A DNA stretch of 64,000 nucleotides from Marinobacterium weihaiense (GTDB lineage Bacteria; Pseudomonadota; Gammaproteobacteria; Pseudomonadales; Balneatricaceae): contig NZ_JAHQZT010000013.1 of assembly GCF_019061305.1 (NCBI RefSeq), positions 1 to 64,000 on the forward strand, written 5' to 3'. This document shows, piece after piece, positions 40,411-50,693 of the stretch; the first letter of the stretch is position 1, and each line of letters opens with the position of its first letter. Position numbers and translations under genes: made by a program. The notes beneath the pieces were generated by a model. The model was given only the letters and a program-made list of their open reading frames with translations, made no database searches and had not been told where the DNA came from.

Positions 40411-42039
40411 ATGAGCACACCGATACGGGTCCTGATGGCCCAGCTGAACTTGCTGGTCGGGGATATCCCCGGCAATACCAGCCGCGTTATAGACACCGCC
40501 CTCAAGGCACGGGATGAGCACCAGGCTGATCTCGTGCTCTTTCCTGAGCTGGCCCTGAGCGGCTACCCGCCGGAAGACCTGCTGCTGCGCCCCAGCCTAG
40601 AGCCGCGCATCGAGCAGGCACTGGCGCGGATCAAGGCCGAAGTAGAGGGCATTACGCTGGTGCTGGGGTATCCGCGCTACGTGGAGGGTGCCCTCTACAA
40701 CATGGCGGGCGTAATCCGTGACGGCGAGCTGATCGGCGAATATGCCAAGCAGTGCCTGCCCAATTACCAGGTATTCGACGAGCAGCGTTACTTCGTCGCC
40801 GGTAGTCAGCCCGGTGTGTTCGAGCACCGGGGTGTGCGTATCGGTCTGAGCATCTGTGAAGATATCTGGCACAGTGCGCCCACCGAACAGTTGGCCCAGG
40901 CGGATGTTGATCTGGTGCTCAGCCTCAACGCCTCGCCTTATCATATGGGCAAGCCTGAGCAGCGTGCCGATGTGGTGGCGCAGCGCGCGCAGCAGTTGCA
41001 GGCACCGATTGTGTACCTCAACCAGACCGGAGCACAAGACGAGCTGATTTTCGATGGCAACTCGCTGCTGGTCTCCGCCACGGGGGAAACCCTGTTCTGC
41101 GGTGCTCACTGCGAGGAGGCGCTGTATACGGCCTGCTTCGATCCCGCTTCGGGCACGCTGAGTGCGGAACAGCCCTCTCAACCCGTCTTGGGCCGCGATG
41201 CCAGTGTCTACCAGGCGCTGGTGACCGGGGTGCGTGATTACGTCAACAAGAATGGCTTTAAGGGCGTGGTGCTGGGCCTGTCCGGTGGTATCGACTCGGC
41301 GCTGACCGTGGCTGTCGCGGTGGATGCGTTGGGTGCCGATCGGGTGGAAGCGGTGATGATGCCGTTCCGCTGGACCTCTTCCATGAGTCTGGAAGACGCC
41401 GAAGCCGAAGCCAATGCCCTGGGCATCCAGTACGACGTCATTTCCATCGAGCCGCTGTACGACAGCTTTATGCAGCAGCTGCAGCCGCAGCTCAAGGGTT
41501 ATGCCCCGGATACGACCGAGGAAAACCTGCAGGCGCGCTGTCGCGGCGTGCTGCTGATGGCGATCTCCAACAAGAAGGGCTACCTGGTACTCACCACCGG
41601 CAACAAGAGCGAGATGGCCGTGGGCTACTCCACGCTCTACGGTGACATGGCCGGTGGCTTCGATGTGCTCAAGGATATTCCCAAGACGCTGGTATATCAG
41701 CTGTCGCGCTACCGCAATACGCTGTCGCCGGTGATTCCGCAGCGGGTCATCGACCGGCCGCCCTCGGCCGAGCTGGCGCCGGATCAGACCGATCAGGACA
41801 GCCTGCCGGACTACGACGTGCTGGACCGCATTTTGGAGCTGTACGTGGAGCGTGATTACTCCGCCCAGGCGATCATCGATGAAGGCTTCGATGCGGCTGA
41901 TGTGAACCGGGTGATCCGTCTGGTGGATATCAACGAGTACAAGCGCCGTCAGGCACCGATCGGCCCGCGCGTGACCCAGCGCGGCTTCGGCCGTGATCGC
42001 CGCTATCCGATCACCTCGGGCTGGAAGGCGGGGATCTGA
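40411..42039 (+). CDS. nadE: Glutamine-dependent NAD+ synthetase
   Basis: The two-domain NadE makes NAD from deamido-NAD using glutamine. It has 542 residues. The N-terminal carbon-nitrogen hydrolase domain has the catalytic Glu (LFPELALSGYPPEDL), Lys and Cys (GLSICEDIWH). The C-terminal ATP-pyrophosphatase domain has LGLSGGIDSALT and TTGNKSEMAVGYSTLYGDMAGG. GGGAG precedes the ATG. It follows thiO by 17 bases, probably in one transcript. Confidence 0.96.
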   Translation: MSTPIRVLMAQLNLLVGDIPGNTSRVIDTALKARDEHQADLVLFPELALSGYPPEDLLLRPSLEPRIEQALARIKAEVEGITLVLGYPRYVEGALYNMAGVIRDGELIGEYAKQCLPNYQVFDEQRYFVAGSQPGVFEHRGVRIGLSICEDIWHSAPTEQLAQADVDLVLSLNASPYHMGKPEQRADVVAQRAQQLQAPIVYLNQTGAQDELIFDGNSLLVSATGETLFCGAHCEEALYTACFDPASGTLSAEQPSQPVLGRDASVYQALVTGVRDYVNKNGFKGVVLGLSGGIDSALTVAVAVDALGADRVEAVMMPFRWTSSMSLEDAEAEANALGIQYDVISIEPLYDSFMQQLQPQLKGYAPDTTEENLQARCRGVLLMAISNKKGYLVLTTGNKSEMAVGYSTLYGDMAGGFDVLKDIPKTLVYQLSRYRNTLSPVIPQRVIDRPPSAELAPDQTDQDSLPDYDVLDRILELYVERDYSAQAIIDEGFDAADVNRVIRLVDINEYKRRQAPIGPRVTQRGFGRDRRYPITSGWKAGI

Positions 42040-42046
42040 TCCGCAA

Positions 42047-42098
42047 CCCACCCAACGCAAAAGGGCCAGCAGATGCTGGCCCTTTTGCGTTGGGTGGG
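42047..42098. terminator. Bidirectional terminator with perfect 24-bp stem
   Basis: Two 24-base arms (42047-42070 and 42075-42098) are exact reverse complements around the loop AGAT. The arms contain AAAA and TTTT tracts in the middle instead of at the ends. It lies between convergent nadE and bamD and is the longest perfect inverted repeat I found in the window. Confidence 0.9.
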
Positions 42099-42117
42099 GG
42101 GATTCGGGGCAGGCCGC

Positions 42118-43098
42118 TTACCGGGTGCTGTCTTCGTCCTGTTCCTCGTCATCGAAGACACCGAAGGTCATGCGGCTGAACAGGGAGCGTTCTTCCTGCT
42201 GCTCGTCAGCGGCAGCACGTTCGCGGGCTTCGGCACGCTGACGGTCCGCCAGCGGAATTGGCCGGGCCGGCTCGGCCGGTTCTTCACCGCCGAGCAGGCC
42301 GAAGGTAGCGGCCTGCGTCAGGGTAGCGCGCTCCTTCTTGAACGGACGCACCCGGTAATCCGGGTAGTTCAACGTCAGCACTTCGCGTGCGTTGTTGGCC
42401 AGGTCATGCATGCCCAGCTCGGTGTAGGCTTCGGCCATGATTGCCAGTGCATCGGGTACGGCCGGAGTTTCCTGCAGGTTTTCCACCACATAGCGGCCCC
42501 GGTTGGCGGCGGCCACCCAGGCTTCACGTTTCATGTAGTAGGCCGCCACGTGGATCTCGTGGGTGGCCAGACGGTTTTTCAGATACTGCATGCGCTTCTG
42601 GGCATCCGGCGCATACTCGCTCTGGGGATAGCGGTTGAGCAGGGTGGAAAAACTTTCGAAGGAGTCCAGAGCAGCACCGGGGTCGCGCTGGCTGACATCG
42701 ATCGGCAGGTACTTCTCGAAGAAGGAGCGATCTTCCTCGAAGGCGGTCAACCCCTTGAGGTAGTAGGCATAATCCACGTTGTCATGGTTGGGATGCAGAC
42801 GAATGAAGCGGTCGGCCGCGGCGCGGGCGGATTCCGGTTCATAGTTGCGGAAGTAGGCGTAGATCAGTTCCAGCTGAGCCTGTTCGGAGTAGCGACCGAA
42901 CGGATAACGCGCTTCCAGCAGCTGCAGCTTTTCGATGGCCAGGCTGTAGTTATCGGCCTGCAGCGCGCTCAGGGCATCATCGTATAACTGTTGCTCGGGC
43001 ACATCCGGAGCCACCACTTCCTTGTCCCCTCCCAACCCGGAGCAGGCAGAGAGCAGGCTGAAAAGCACCACTGTGGCGAAGACTTTCAAGGGTCGCAT
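42118..43098 (-). CDS. bamD: Outer-membrane assembly lipoprotein BamD
   Basis: BamD is the essential lipoprotein of the BAM complex that inserts beta-barrel proteins into the outer membrane. The ATG at 43098 gives 326 residues with a lipoprotein signal peptide ([21 protein letters not shown]; lipobox LSAC). TPR-like repeats follow ([40 protein letters not shown]). The C-terminal region past residue 250 is acidic and longer than in E. coli BamD (245 residues). It is divergent from rluD, as in E. coli. Confidence 0.96.
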   Translation of the reverse strand: MRPLKVFATVVLFSLLSACSGLGGDKEVVAPDVPEQQLYDDALSALQADNYSLAIEKLQLLEARYPFGRYSEQAQLELIYAYFRNYEPESARAAADRFIRLHPNHDNVDYAYYLKGLTAFEEDRSFFEKYLPIDVSQRDPGAALDSFESFSTLLNRYPQSEYAPDAQKRMQYLKNRLATHEIHVAAYYMKREAWVAAANRGRYVVENLQETPAVPDALAIMAEAYTELGMHDLANNAREVLTLNYPDYRVRPFKKERATLTQAATFGLLGGEEPAEPARPIPLADRQRAEARERAAADEQQEERSLFSRMTFGVFDDEEQDEDSTR

Positions 43099-43232
43099 GA
43101 TTGATCGTTCCTGATACTGGAGCCGGACTCGGCGTGACTGGCCGGATTCAGTTATACTGGCCAATAGTTTCCGGTCTATTTAAACATAACCGGAGCCCAT
43201 GCCAAAACACCCGCCGACGAAGAAGCATACAG

Positions 43233-44201
43233 ATGTCAGAACAGCTACAACTCGATGTACAGGTACCGGCCGAGATGTTCGGCATGCGCCTGGACCAGGC
43301 CGCCGCCCAGCTTTTTCCCGACTATTCCCGCTCGCGCATTCAGGGCTGGATCAAGGAGGGGACACTCAAGGTTGATGGCGAGGTCAAGCGTACGCGTGAC
43401 AAGCTCAACGGCGGTGAACGGATCGAGGTGCGCACCGAACTGGCGCGTATCGAGCATCACGAAGCCGAACCTATACCGCTGGATATCATCCACGAAGATG
43501 ACGATATCCTGGTGATCAACAAGCCGGCCGGACTGGTGGTCCACCCGGCGGCAGGGCACGACAGCGGTACGCTGATGAACGCACTGCTGCATCACTGCCC
43601 GGATATTGCCCAGGTACCGCGTGCCGGCATTGTCCATCGTCTGGACAAGGACACCACCGGCCTGATGGTCGTGGCCAAAACCATCGCGGCCCAGACCGAG
43701 ATCGTATCCCAGCTGCAGGAACGCAGCATGGGGCGTGAGTATGAAGCCGTGGTGCATGGTGTCATGACCGGTGGTGGCTGCGTTGACGAGCCCATGGGGC
43801 GCCATGCCAAGCACCGCCAGAAGATGGCTGTGGTCGGGCTGGGCAAGGAAGCGGTCACGCACTACCGCGTGCTGGAGAAGTTCCGGGCCCATACCCATAT
43901 CCGACTGAAGCTGGAGACTGGCCGTACCCACCAGATCCGCGTGCATATGGCACACATCAACTACCCGCTGGTGGGCGATCCGCTGTATGGTGGCCGTTTC
44001 CGCCTGCCCAAGGGCTGCAGCCCGGCCATGCACAAGGCGCTGCGCAACTTCCGCCGTCAGGCGCTGCATGCCAAGCGACTGGAGCTCTGGCACCCGGGCA
44101 CCGGAGAGCTAGTGTCCTGGGAAGTGGACCTGCCTGAAGACATGCAGCACCTGCTGGCGGTGCTGAAACGTGACGCCGACGAGTACGACTACGAACTATG
44201 A
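43233..44201 (+). CDS. rluD: 23S rRNA pseudouridine synthase RluD
   Basis: RluD makes the pseudouridines at 1911, 1915 and 1917 in helix 69 of 23S rRNA. The ATG at 43233 gives 322 residues with an N-terminal S4 domain (RLDQAAAQLFPDYSRSRIQGWI) and the catalytic motif GIVHRLDKDTTGLMVVAKT. The in-frame sequence upstream overlaps the bamD promoter region. TATACT at 43153-43158 may be its -10. The stop overlaps the pgeF ATG by 4 bases. Confidence 0.95.
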   Translation: MSEQLQLDVQVPAEMFGMRLDQAAAQLFPDYSRSRIQGWIKEGTLKVDGEVKRTRDKLNGGERIEVRTELARIEHHEAEPIPLDIIHEDDDILVINKPAGLVVHPAAGHDSGTLMNALLHHCPDIAQVPRAGIVHRLDKDTTGLMVVAKTIAAQTEIVSQLQERSMGREYEAVVHGVMTGGGCVDEPMGRHAKHRQKMAVVGLGKEAVTHYRVLEKFRAHTHIRLKLETGRTHQIRVHMAHINYPLVGDPLYGGRFRLPKGCSPAMHKALRNFRRQALHAKRLELWHPGTGELVSWEVDLPEDMQHLLAVLKRDADEYDYEL

Positions 44202-44926
44202 AGCTGATCCGTCCCTTGCAGCCGCTCGCCCCCGGCGTTCAGGCCCTGAATACCACCCGCGACGGCGGCGTCAGTCGGCCGCCCTGGGACAGCCTCAACC
44301 TGGGTGACCACGTCGGGGATGACCCGGCGGCCGTGGCTGAAAACCGGCACCGGCTGGCGCAAGTGCTGGGGATTCAGACGCCGCAATGGCTACGCCAGGT
44401 ACATGGCGTGCAGGTGGTTGAAGCGCACAGTGATGGCATGGTGCGTGAAGCCGACGCCTGCTGGACGCGCACGCCCGGCGTGGTGTGTACAGTGATGACG
44501 GCGGATTGTCTGCCGGTGCTGTTTGCCGCGGTGGACGGGCACTGTGTGGCGGCGGCGCATGCCGGTTGGCGCGGGCTGCTCAACGGTGTGCTCGAAGCCA
44601 CGTTGGCGGTGTTCGATGCGCCAGAGCAGGTGACTGCCTGGCTGGGGCCGGCCATCGGGCCGGCAGCATTCGAGGTGGGGGCAGAGGTGCGGGATGCGTT
44701 TTTGGCCGTTGATGCCGGAGCCGAACTGGCTTTTCAGCCCTCACCGGGGCATGAGGGGCGCTGGCTGGCCGACCTTTATGCGCTGGCGCGTCGCCGTCTG
44801 TTGGCGGCGGGCATCGGCAGCATCCGGGGCGGGGATGCCTGCACGCATGATGAACCGGAACAGTTCTTTTCCTACCGCCGTGACGGTCAGACCGGCCGCA
44901 TGGCCAGCCTGATCTGGATCGAATAG
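44198..44926 (+). CDS. pgeF: Purine nucleoside phosphorylase-like PgeF (YfiH)
   Basis: A member of the YfiH/LACC1 family, 242 residues. In E. coli PgeF edits peptidoglycan precursors, and family members have adenosine phosphorylase/deaminase activity. The metal-binding and catalytic residues are visible: His in WLRQVHGVQVV, Cys in TADCLPVLF and His in AAAHAGWRGLL. It starts inside rluD (ATGA), and the order bamD-rluD-pgeF-clpB recalls E. coli, here interrupted by two minus-strand genes. Confidence 0.92.
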   Translation: MKLIRPLQPLAPGVQALNTTRDGGVSRPPWDSLNLGDHVGDDPAAVAENRHRLAQVLGIQTPQWLRQVHGVQVVEAHSDGMVREADACWTRTPGVVCTVMTADCLPVLFAAVDGHCVAAAHAGWRGLLNGVLEATLAVFDAPEQVTAWLGPAIGPAAFEVGAEVRDAFLAVDAGAELAFQPSPGHEGRWLADLYALARRRLLAAGIGSIRGGDACTHDEPEQFFSYRRDGQTGRMASLIWIE

Positions 44927-44961
44927 ACGCGGCCGTATTGGGATGCGGCGGTCAGGGCTGC

Positions 44962-45294
44962 TCAGCAGCGGCCCTTCTTGGCCTGTCCAGGCGGGCAAAA
45001 GCTTGAGCGGTAGCGACGGTCTTCGTAACGACGATCTTCATAGTGACGGTCGCGGTGATAATCATCGCGGCGGTCATCATCGCGGTACTCGCGGGTGTTG
45101 ATGGCGGTTCCTACCGCGGCACCCACGCCGGAGCCGACAACGGCACCGTCACGACCGCCCAGTTCTGCACCAATGGCACCGCCAATGGCACCGCCCACGG
45201 CACCACCGATGGCGGAATCACGGGTCAGGTTATCGGCCAGGGCCATACCGGGCAGCAGGGCCAATACGGCGGCCGCAATCATTGCTTTGTTCAC
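44962..45294 (-). CDS. Glycine-zipper envelope protein with D/R/Y-rich tail
   Basis: From a GTG at 45294 (AGGAG nine bases upstream) the product has 110 residues. It has a signal peptide of about 20 residues ending in GMALA, then a glycine-zipper helix (GGAVGGAIGGAIGAELGG). A hydrophilic tail follows with short tandem units of the form RRYED and HYEDR, then FCPPGQAKKGRC. The family is common in the periplasm, and its function is not known. A longer reading with an upstream ATG at 45357 lacks a signal peptide at the start. The tail DNA is visibly repetitive. Confidence 0.75.
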   Translation of the reverse strand: MNKAMIAAAVLALLPGMALADNLTRDSAIGGAVGGAIGGAIGAELGGRDGAVVGSGVGAAVGTAINTREYRDDDRRDDYHRDRHYEDRRYEDRRYRSSFCPPGQAKKGRC

Positions 45295-45480
45295 AAATAC
45301 GTTCTCCTGATCGGCACCGACAGTGTGCGGGCCTGAGGGTTGGTGGATGTCGTGCAATCGTCAGGCACGGCCATCCGTCCCTGTCCGGCCGTGGTGGATC
45401 GAGGACATGAAACAACAGCGCAACTGAATTGCGGATGAAGAGATCGATCCGTGTGGCTGGTGTGGTGGCCTCCATCACCT

Positions 45481-45503
45481 AAAAGGCCGCCCAGCGGGCG
45501 GCC
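45481..45503 (-). terminator. Terminator after phoX
   Basis: A perfect 8-bp stem GGCCGCCC/GGGCGGCC around a 3-base loop, followed on the minus strand by TTTT. It lies 20 bases beyond the stop of the PhoX-family gene. Confidence 0.75.
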
Positions 45504-45522
45504 TGGGAGGGCAGGTAGGGAA

Positions 45523-47442
45523 TCAGGCGCCGATCACGCCGCCATCCTTGCGCTGGACCACCATGATGGTGGAACGCGGCTTGCTATTGCCGCCTGCCGG
45601 GAAATGGGACGGAGCGCCTTTTTCGCCCGGGTGCTGCACGCCGATGAACACGCTGCGCTGGTCCGGCGAGAACGCCAGGCCGGTGATCTCGCAGGCGATG
45701 GGGCCGGTGGCAAAACGGCGGATCTCGCCGGTCTGCGGATCGGCGCAGAGCATCTGGTTGTTGCCCATGCCGGCGAACTCGCCCTTGTTGGAGTATTTGC
45801 CATCGGTCTGAATCCAGAGGCGACCGGCGTTGTCGAAGCCAAGGCCATCCGGGCTGTTGAACATGTTGTCGGCGGTGATGTTGTCACTGCCGGCATAAAG
45901 ACCGTCGGCAACGGTCGGGTTACCGGCGATGGCGAACAGATCCCAGTCGAAGCGGCTGTCCACATGGCTGGCGTTATGCGGCCACCAGCGCACGATCTGG
46001 CCATAGTTGTTGTTGGCGCGTGGGTTGGGGCCGCCCACCGGCTGGTTTTTGCCTGCCACGCCGCGGTGCTTGTTGTTGGTCAGGGTGCAGAACACCGCTT
46101 TGTTGTCGGGGTGTACCGCGACCCATTCCGGGCGGTCCATGGTGGTGGCGCCCACCTGAGTGGCGGCCTCACGGGCGAAGATCAGCACTTCCGCCTGGTC
46201 GGCAAAGCCGTTGGCGGCGGTCAGGCCGTTCTTGCCGTGCGTCAGCTCGATCCACTCGCCCTGGCCCTTGATCTCGCCATCGTTGGCCGAGAAGCGTGCC
46301 ACGTACAGGGTGCCCTCTTCCAGCAGATCACGGTTGGCCTGCTGGTTGTCCGGGTTGTACGTGCCCTTGGAGACGAACTTGTACAGGTGCTCGCCGCGCT
46401 CGTCGTCACCGAGGTACACCACCACATGACCGGACGGGTCGATGGTCAGCGCCGCATTCTCATGCTTGAAACGGCCCAGTGCGGTGCGCTTTTTCGGGGT
46501 CGAAGTCGGGTCCATCGGATCAATCTCGACTACCCAGCCGAAACGGTGCGGTTCGTTCGGGTGCTTGGCCAGGTCGAAGCGCTCGTCGTGACGGTACCAC
46601 TGATAGTCGCGGTTGCTCGCCTTCAGGCCGTAGCGTGTGTCGCGCTGGGGCAGCTCAACGTCATCCTGCGCCGAAGCGAAGTACTTGTGAAAGTTCTCCT
46701 CGCAGGTCAGGTAAGTACCCCAGGGGGTCTCGCCGTTGGCGCAGTTGTTGAAGGTGCCCAGCGCGCGGGTGCCTTTGGGGTCGGCGGCGGTCTGCATCAG
46801 GGCATGGCCCGCCACCGGCCCGGTCAGATCCATCGGCGTGTAGGCGGTGATGCGGCGGTTGTAGTCGGAATCCCGATTCACCTGCCATTCGCCCTTGGCG
46901 TTACGGCGGATCTCGAAGATGGACACGCCGTGCGCCGCCTGGGATTTTTTCACCTCGTCGGCGGTCAGCGCCTGCTTGCCCTGATGCGCGAAGAGGTACT
47001 CCTGATTGGTGTACTCGTTGTTCACCGCCAGCAGGGCACGGTCGTCACCCAGCGGGAAGAAGCTCATGCCATCGGTATTGTCGCCGAACTGACCAGCTTG
47101 GGCGGCGGCGTTCTGGGTGCCGGACGCGTCAAAGGCGGGGGCGCCCTTGAGGATGGGGTCGCCCCAGGCAATCAGCGGCTTGGCGACATAGCCTTCGGGG
47201 ACTACAAAGGTGTCGGCGGTGCTGGCCGGAACCGCCTTGAAGCCGATCAGCTTGCTCGGTTCGGGACGGGTGGCGGCGGCTACGGCCTGTGCCAGCGGGC
47301 TGGCGGCCAGGAACAGGCCCATGGCCGCCGCACCACCGCGCAGGAAGTTGCGACGGCTCGCGCCCTTGGCGGTCAGGCGGTCGAAATCGGTTTGTTCCAG
47401 TTCCGGATGATCTTCGGGGTCAAAGTGGTCGTGCTGACTCAT
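45523..47442 (-). CDS. phoX: PhoX-family alkaline phosphatase (DUF839)
   Basis: The 639-residue product belongs to the PhoX/DUF839 family of calcium- and iron-dependent phosphatases. The N-terminus has a Tat export signal (SRRNFLRGGAAAMG) at about residue 29, so the enzyme is probably periplasmic or secreted folded. Conserved segments are FGDNTDGMSFFPL, NNEYTNQEYLF, GTYLTCEENFH and a C-terminal TGLAFSPDQRSVFIGVQHPGE. I looked for a Pho box upstream and did not find a convincing one. A large open frame on the other strand is its shadow. Confidence 0.9.
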   Translation of the reverse strand: MSQHDHFDPEDHPELEQTDFDRLTAKGASRRNFLRGGAAAMGLFLAASPLAQAVAAATRPEPSKLIGFKAVPASTADTFVVPEGYVAKPLIAWGDPILKGAPAFDASGTQNAAAQAGQFGDNTDGMSFFPLGDDRALLAVNNEYTNQEYLFAHQGKQALTADEVKKSQAAHGVSIFEIRRNAKGEWQVNRDSDYNRRITAYTPMDLTGPVAGHALMQTAADPKGTRALGTFNNCANGETPWGTYLTCEENFHKYFASAQDDVELPQRDTRYGLKASNRDYQWYRHDERFDLAKHPNEPHRFGWVVEIDPMDPTSTPKKRTALGRFKHENAALTIDPSGHVVVYLGDDERGEHLYKFVSKGTYNPDNQQANRDLLEEGTLYVARFSANDGEIKGQGEWIELTHGKNGLTAANGFADQAEVLIFAREAATQVGATTMDRPEWVAVHPDNKAVFCTLTNNKHRGVAGKNQPVGGPNPRANNNYGQIVRWWPHNASHVDSRFDWDLFAIAGNPTVADGLYAGSDNITADNMFNSPDGLGFDNAGRLWIQTDGKYSNKGEFAGMGNNQMLCADPQTGEIRRFATGPIACEITGLAFSPDQRSVFIGVQHPGEKGAPSHFPAGGNSKPRSTIMVVQRKDGGVIGA

Positions 47443-47569
47443 GTCACGGTTCCTGTGTTGGGTTGAGGCGTTCAGCCATTGATCAGCGCAATGTTGTAGC
47501 AGTGTGCTATTACAGAAATAAGAAAGTCGACCTCTGTATAAGAAATGACTAATTTAATTGCCGCGTCAT

Positions 47570-47597
47570 CTTGAAGCGGCAACAACTGGCCCTATCT
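47570..47597 (+). promoter_or_regulatory. Sigma-32-type heat-shock promoter of clpB
   Basis: CTTGAA (47570-47575), a 14-bp spacer and CCCTATCT (47590-47597). This matches the heat-shock consensus CTTGAA and CCCCATNT with one mismatch, at normal spacing, about 75 bases before the clpB ATG. It is what one expects for this chaperone gene. Confidence 0.75.
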
Positions 47598-47673
47598 ATA
47601 GAGGTAACAGAAACGCCGAAACGTCTGACTGCGTGTGTCGGACCCCGGCACAGAGAGATCCACAGGAGACCTC

Positions 47674-50250
47674 ATGCGACCCGACAAATTTACCTCACGA
47701 CTTCAGGAAGCCCTGTCCGACGCCCAGTCACTGGCGGTGGGCAAGGACCACAACATGATGGAACCGATCCATCTGCTGGCCGCTTTCTTGCAGCAGCAGA
47801 ACGGTTCGGTGGCACCGCTGCTGCGCCAGGCCGGTGCCGACCGCATGACCCTGACCGCCAAGGTCGGCGAAGCCCTCGACCGCCTGCCGGTAGTGAGCAG
47901 CCCGGACGGCGAGATCCGCCTGTCACAGAACATGGCGCGCCTGTTCAACCTGACCGACAAGCTGGCGCAGCAGCGCGGCGACCAGTACATCGCCAGCGAG
48001 CTGGTGCTGCTGGCCATGCTGGACGACAAGGGCGATGCTGGCAAGGTGCTGAAAGACTGCGGCGTGAATCGTCAGTCACTGGAAAATGCGATCAACAACA
48101 TGCGCGGAGGCGAGAACGTGAGCGACCCCAATGCGGAAGAGACCCGCCAGGCGCTGGACAAGTACTGCATCGACCTGACCGAACGCGCCGAGTCCGGCAA
48201 GCTGGACCCGGTGATCGGCCGTGACGACGAGATTCGCCGTACCATCCAGGTGTTGCAGCGCCGCACCAAGAACAACCCGGTGCTGATCGGCGAGCCCGGC
48301 GTGGGCAAGACCGCCATCGTCGAAGGGCTGGCGCAGCGCATCGTCAACGGTGAAGTGCCGGAAGGGCTCAAGCGCAAGAAAGTGCTGTCGCTGGACATGG
48401 GCGCGCTGATTGCCGGGGCCAAGTTCCGCGGCGAGTTCGAGGAGCGCCTGAAGGCGGTGCTGAACGAACTGGCCAAACAGGAAGGGCAGGTCATCCTGTT
48501 CATCGACGAGCTACACACCATGGTTGGCGCGGGCAAGGGCGAAGGTGCCATGGACGCGGGCAACATGCTCAAGCCGGCGCTGGCGCGCGGCGAGCTGCAC
48601 TGCGTCGGTGCCACCACCCTGGACGAGTACCGCCAGTACGTGGAGAAGGACGCCGCGCTGGAGCGCCGCTTCCAGAAGGTGATCGTCGATGAGCCGTCCG
48701 AAGAGGACACCATCGCCATCCTGCGTGGCCTGAAAGAGCGCTATGAGGTGCACCACGGTGTCGATATCACCGACTCCGCCATCATCGCCTCGGCCAAGCT
48801 GAGCCAGCGTTACATCACCGACCGCCAGCTGCCGGACAAGGCGATCGACCTGATCGACGAAGCCGCCTCGCGCATCCGCATGGAGATGGACTCCAAGCCG
48901 GAAGAGATGGACCGTCTCGACCGCCGCCTGATCCAGCTGAAGATGGAGCGTGAAGCGCTGAAGAAGGAGAAGGACGAAGCCTCACGCAAGCGTCTGGAAG
49001 AGCTGGAGCACAACATCGCAAACCTGGAGAAGGAGTACGCCGACTTCGAAGAGGTGTGGAAGGCCGAGAAGGCCAGTCTGCAGGGTTCGCAGCAGATCAA
49101 GGAGCAGCTCGACCAGGCCCGTGTTGAGATGGAGCAGGCGCGCCGCGCCGGTGATCTGGGCAAGATGTCCGAGCTGCAGTACGGCCGCATTCCCGAGCTG
49201 GAGAAGCAGCTGCAGGCCGCCGACAGCACTGAACAGCAGGCGGAAGAGCACAAGCTGCTGCGCAACAAGGTGACCGAAGAGGAGGTGGCCGAGGTCGTCT
49301 CACGCTGGACCGGCATCCCGGTCAACAAGATGCTGGAAGGCGAGCGCGAGAAGTTGCTGCGCATGGAAGATGAACTGCACACGCGCGTGGTCGGTCAGGC
49401 GGAAGCCGTGGTGGCCGTATCCAACGCCGTGCGCCGCTCCCGTGCCGGTCTGTCGGACCCCAACCGCCCCAACGGCTCCTTCCTGTTCCTCGGCCCGACC
49501 GGGGTGGGTAAGACCGAGCTGTGCAAGGCGCTGGCCAGCTTCCTGTTCGATACCGAGGACGCCATGGTGCGCATCGACATGTCCGAGTTCATGGAGAAGC
49601 ACTCCGTCGCGCGTCTGATCGGGGCGCCTCCGGGCTATGTCGGTTACGAAGAGGGCGGTTACCTGACCGAAGCGGTGCGTCGCAAGCCGTACTCCGTGCT
49701 GCTGCTGGACGAGGTGGAGAAGGCGCACCCGGATGTGTTCAACATCCTGCTGCAGGTGCTGGAAGACGGTCGCCTGACCGATGGTCAGGGTCGTACCGTG
49801 GACTTCCGCAACACCATCGTGGTGATGACCTCCAACCTGGGTTCTGACCTGATCCAGAACTACAGCGATGACGACGACTACACCCTGATGAAGCAGGCGG
49901 TGATGGAAGCCGTGGGCACTCACTTCCGTCCCGAGGTGATCAACCGTATCGACGAGGTGGTGGTATTCCACAGCCTGCGCAAGGAACAGGTGGCCGGGAT
50001 CGCCGAGATCCAGCTGGACCGTCTGCGTCGTCGCCTGGCCGAGCGCGAGCTGAGCATCAAGCTGACCGGCACCGCCATGGACAAGCTGGTGGAAGTGGGC
50101 TTCGAGCCGATCTACGGCGCGCGTCCGCTGAAGCGGGCGATCCAGCAGTGGATCGAGAACCCGCTGGCGCAGCGGTTGCTGGCTGGTGAGTACGAGCCCG
50201 GTCGGGAGATCGTGGTGGATGTAGAGGCCGGGGAGTTTACCTTCCGGTAA
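47674..50250 (+). CDS. clpB: ATP-dependent chaperone ClpB
   Basis: ClpB is the protein disaggregase that works with DnaK. The ATG at 47674 (AGGAG upstream) gives 858 residues. It has the N-terminal Clp repeat domain, AAA1 with Walker [10 protein letters not shown] near residue 208, a coiled-coil middle domain (about residues 410-525, rich in Glu, Lys and Leu), and AAA2 with GPTGVGKTE near 607 and the pore loop GYVGYEEGG. The C-terminus [13 protein letters not shown] is partly copied further downstream. Confidence 0.98.
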   Translation: MRPDKFTSRLQEALSDAQSLAVGKDHNMMEPIHLLAAFLQQQNGSVAPLLRQAGADRMTLTAKVGEALDRLPVVSSPDGEIRLSQNMARLFNLTDKLAQQRGDQYIASELVLLAMLDDKGDAGKVLKDCGVNRQSLENAINNMRGGENVSDPNAEETRQALDKYCIDLTERAESGKLDPVIGRDDEIRRTIQVLQRRTKNNPVLIGEPGVGKTAIVEGLAQRIVNGEVPEGLKRKKVLSLDMGALIAGAKFRGEFEERLKAVLNELAKQEGQVILFIDELHTMVGAGKGEGAMDAGNMLKPALARGELHCVGATTLDEYRQYVEKDAALERRFQKVIVDEPSEEDTIAILRGLKERYEVHHGVDITDSAIIASAKLSQRYITDRQLPDKAIDLIDEAASRIRMEMDSKPEEMDRLDRRLIQLKMEREALKKEKDEASRKRLEELEHNIANLEKEYADFEEVWKAEKASLQGSQQIKEQLDQARVEMEQARRAGDLGKMSELQYGRIPELEKQLQAADSTEQQAEEHKLLRNKVTEEEVAEVVSRWTGIPVNKMLEGEREKLLRMEDELHTRVVGQAEAVVAVSNAVRRSRAGLSDPNRPNGSFLFLGPTGVGKTELCKALASFLFDTEDAMVRIDMSEFMEKHSVARLIGAPPGYVGYEEGGYLTEAVRRKPYSVLLLDEVEKAHPDVFNILLQVLEDGRLTDGQGRTVDFRNTIVVMTSNLGSDLIQNYSDDDDYTLMKQAVMEAVGTHFRPEVINRIDEVVVFHSLRKEQVAGIAEIQLDRLRRRLAERELSIKLTGTAMDKLVEVGFEPIYGARPLKRAIQQWIENPLAQRLLAGEYEPGREIVVDVEAGEFTFR

Positions 50251-50261
50251 GGCTTTTGCCT

Positions 50262-50315
50262 GAACCGCTATCCGCCCGAAGAGAAAAAGCCTGCCGAGCG
50301 ATCGGTGGGCTTTTT
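50262..50315 (+). repeat. Direct repeat copy A (clpB terminator region)
   Basis: This 54-base segment is repeated at 50676-50729 with 46 of 54 identical positions. It contains the end of the clpB intergenic region and the terminator. Confidence 0.85.
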
Positions 50316-50316
50316 T
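50284..50316 (+). terminator. Terminator after clpB
   Basis: The stem AAAAAGCC-tg-CCGA / TCGG-tg-GGCTTTTT has an internal TG/TG mismatch and a 4-base loop and is followed by a T-run. A second, 85% identical copy lies at 50698-50729. Confidence 0.85.
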
Positions 50317-50399
50317 ACGTTAAAGCGGTACTGAAACGGGGGCAGGGTCAGCTGCATTATACTCAAATGGCTGATTATCACTCGAATGAGAGGTGAATC

Positions 50400-50693
50400 A
50401 TGTCCAGAATAAAAACCATGTTCGTTACCGCACTGGTGGCGTCCGCTCTGTCTGCACCGGCTTTGGCCTACCACTGTCCGCAGGATGCCAAAGCGATCGA
50501 GAACGGACTTGCCAATATCCAGGTGAGCGACGACGTGCGCAGCAAGGTCATGCAGCTGCACGATGAAGGCATGGCCGCGCACAAGGCCGGTAATCATGAG
50601 GACGCTGAATGCTACTGCCATGTAAGGGCACCGTCCCTTGTCGCTGTGCGGCGCCTGGCCGGGGAGTATGAGCCGGAACAGCTATCCGCTTAG
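50400..50693 (+). pseudogene. Small secreted protein with a foreign C-terminus
   Basis: The reading frame has 97 codons: a signal peptide (MSRIKTMFVTALVASALSAPALA), then HCPQDAKAIENGLANIQVSDD and MQLHDEGMAAHKAGNHEDAE. The pattern HCP...LHDEG..HKAGNH recalls a family of small periplasmic proteins of unknown function that continue after this point with a short helix. Here the frame instead runs from about 50612 into SLVAVRRLAGEYEPEQLSA, which is a copy of the ClpB tail. I take it as a disrupted or chimeric gene. It may still be translated. Confidence 0.6.

Noticed and set aside
45451-47466. A 671-codon open frame on the + strand
   Set aside because: It is the antisense shadow of the PhoX-family gene: the product has no recognisable domain, while the minus strand encodes a complete Tat-exported phosphatase.
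47443-47560. Pho box upstream of the PhoX-family gene
   Set aside because: CTGTAAT with a second half-site CTGCTAC departs too far from the CTGTCAT tandem repeat.
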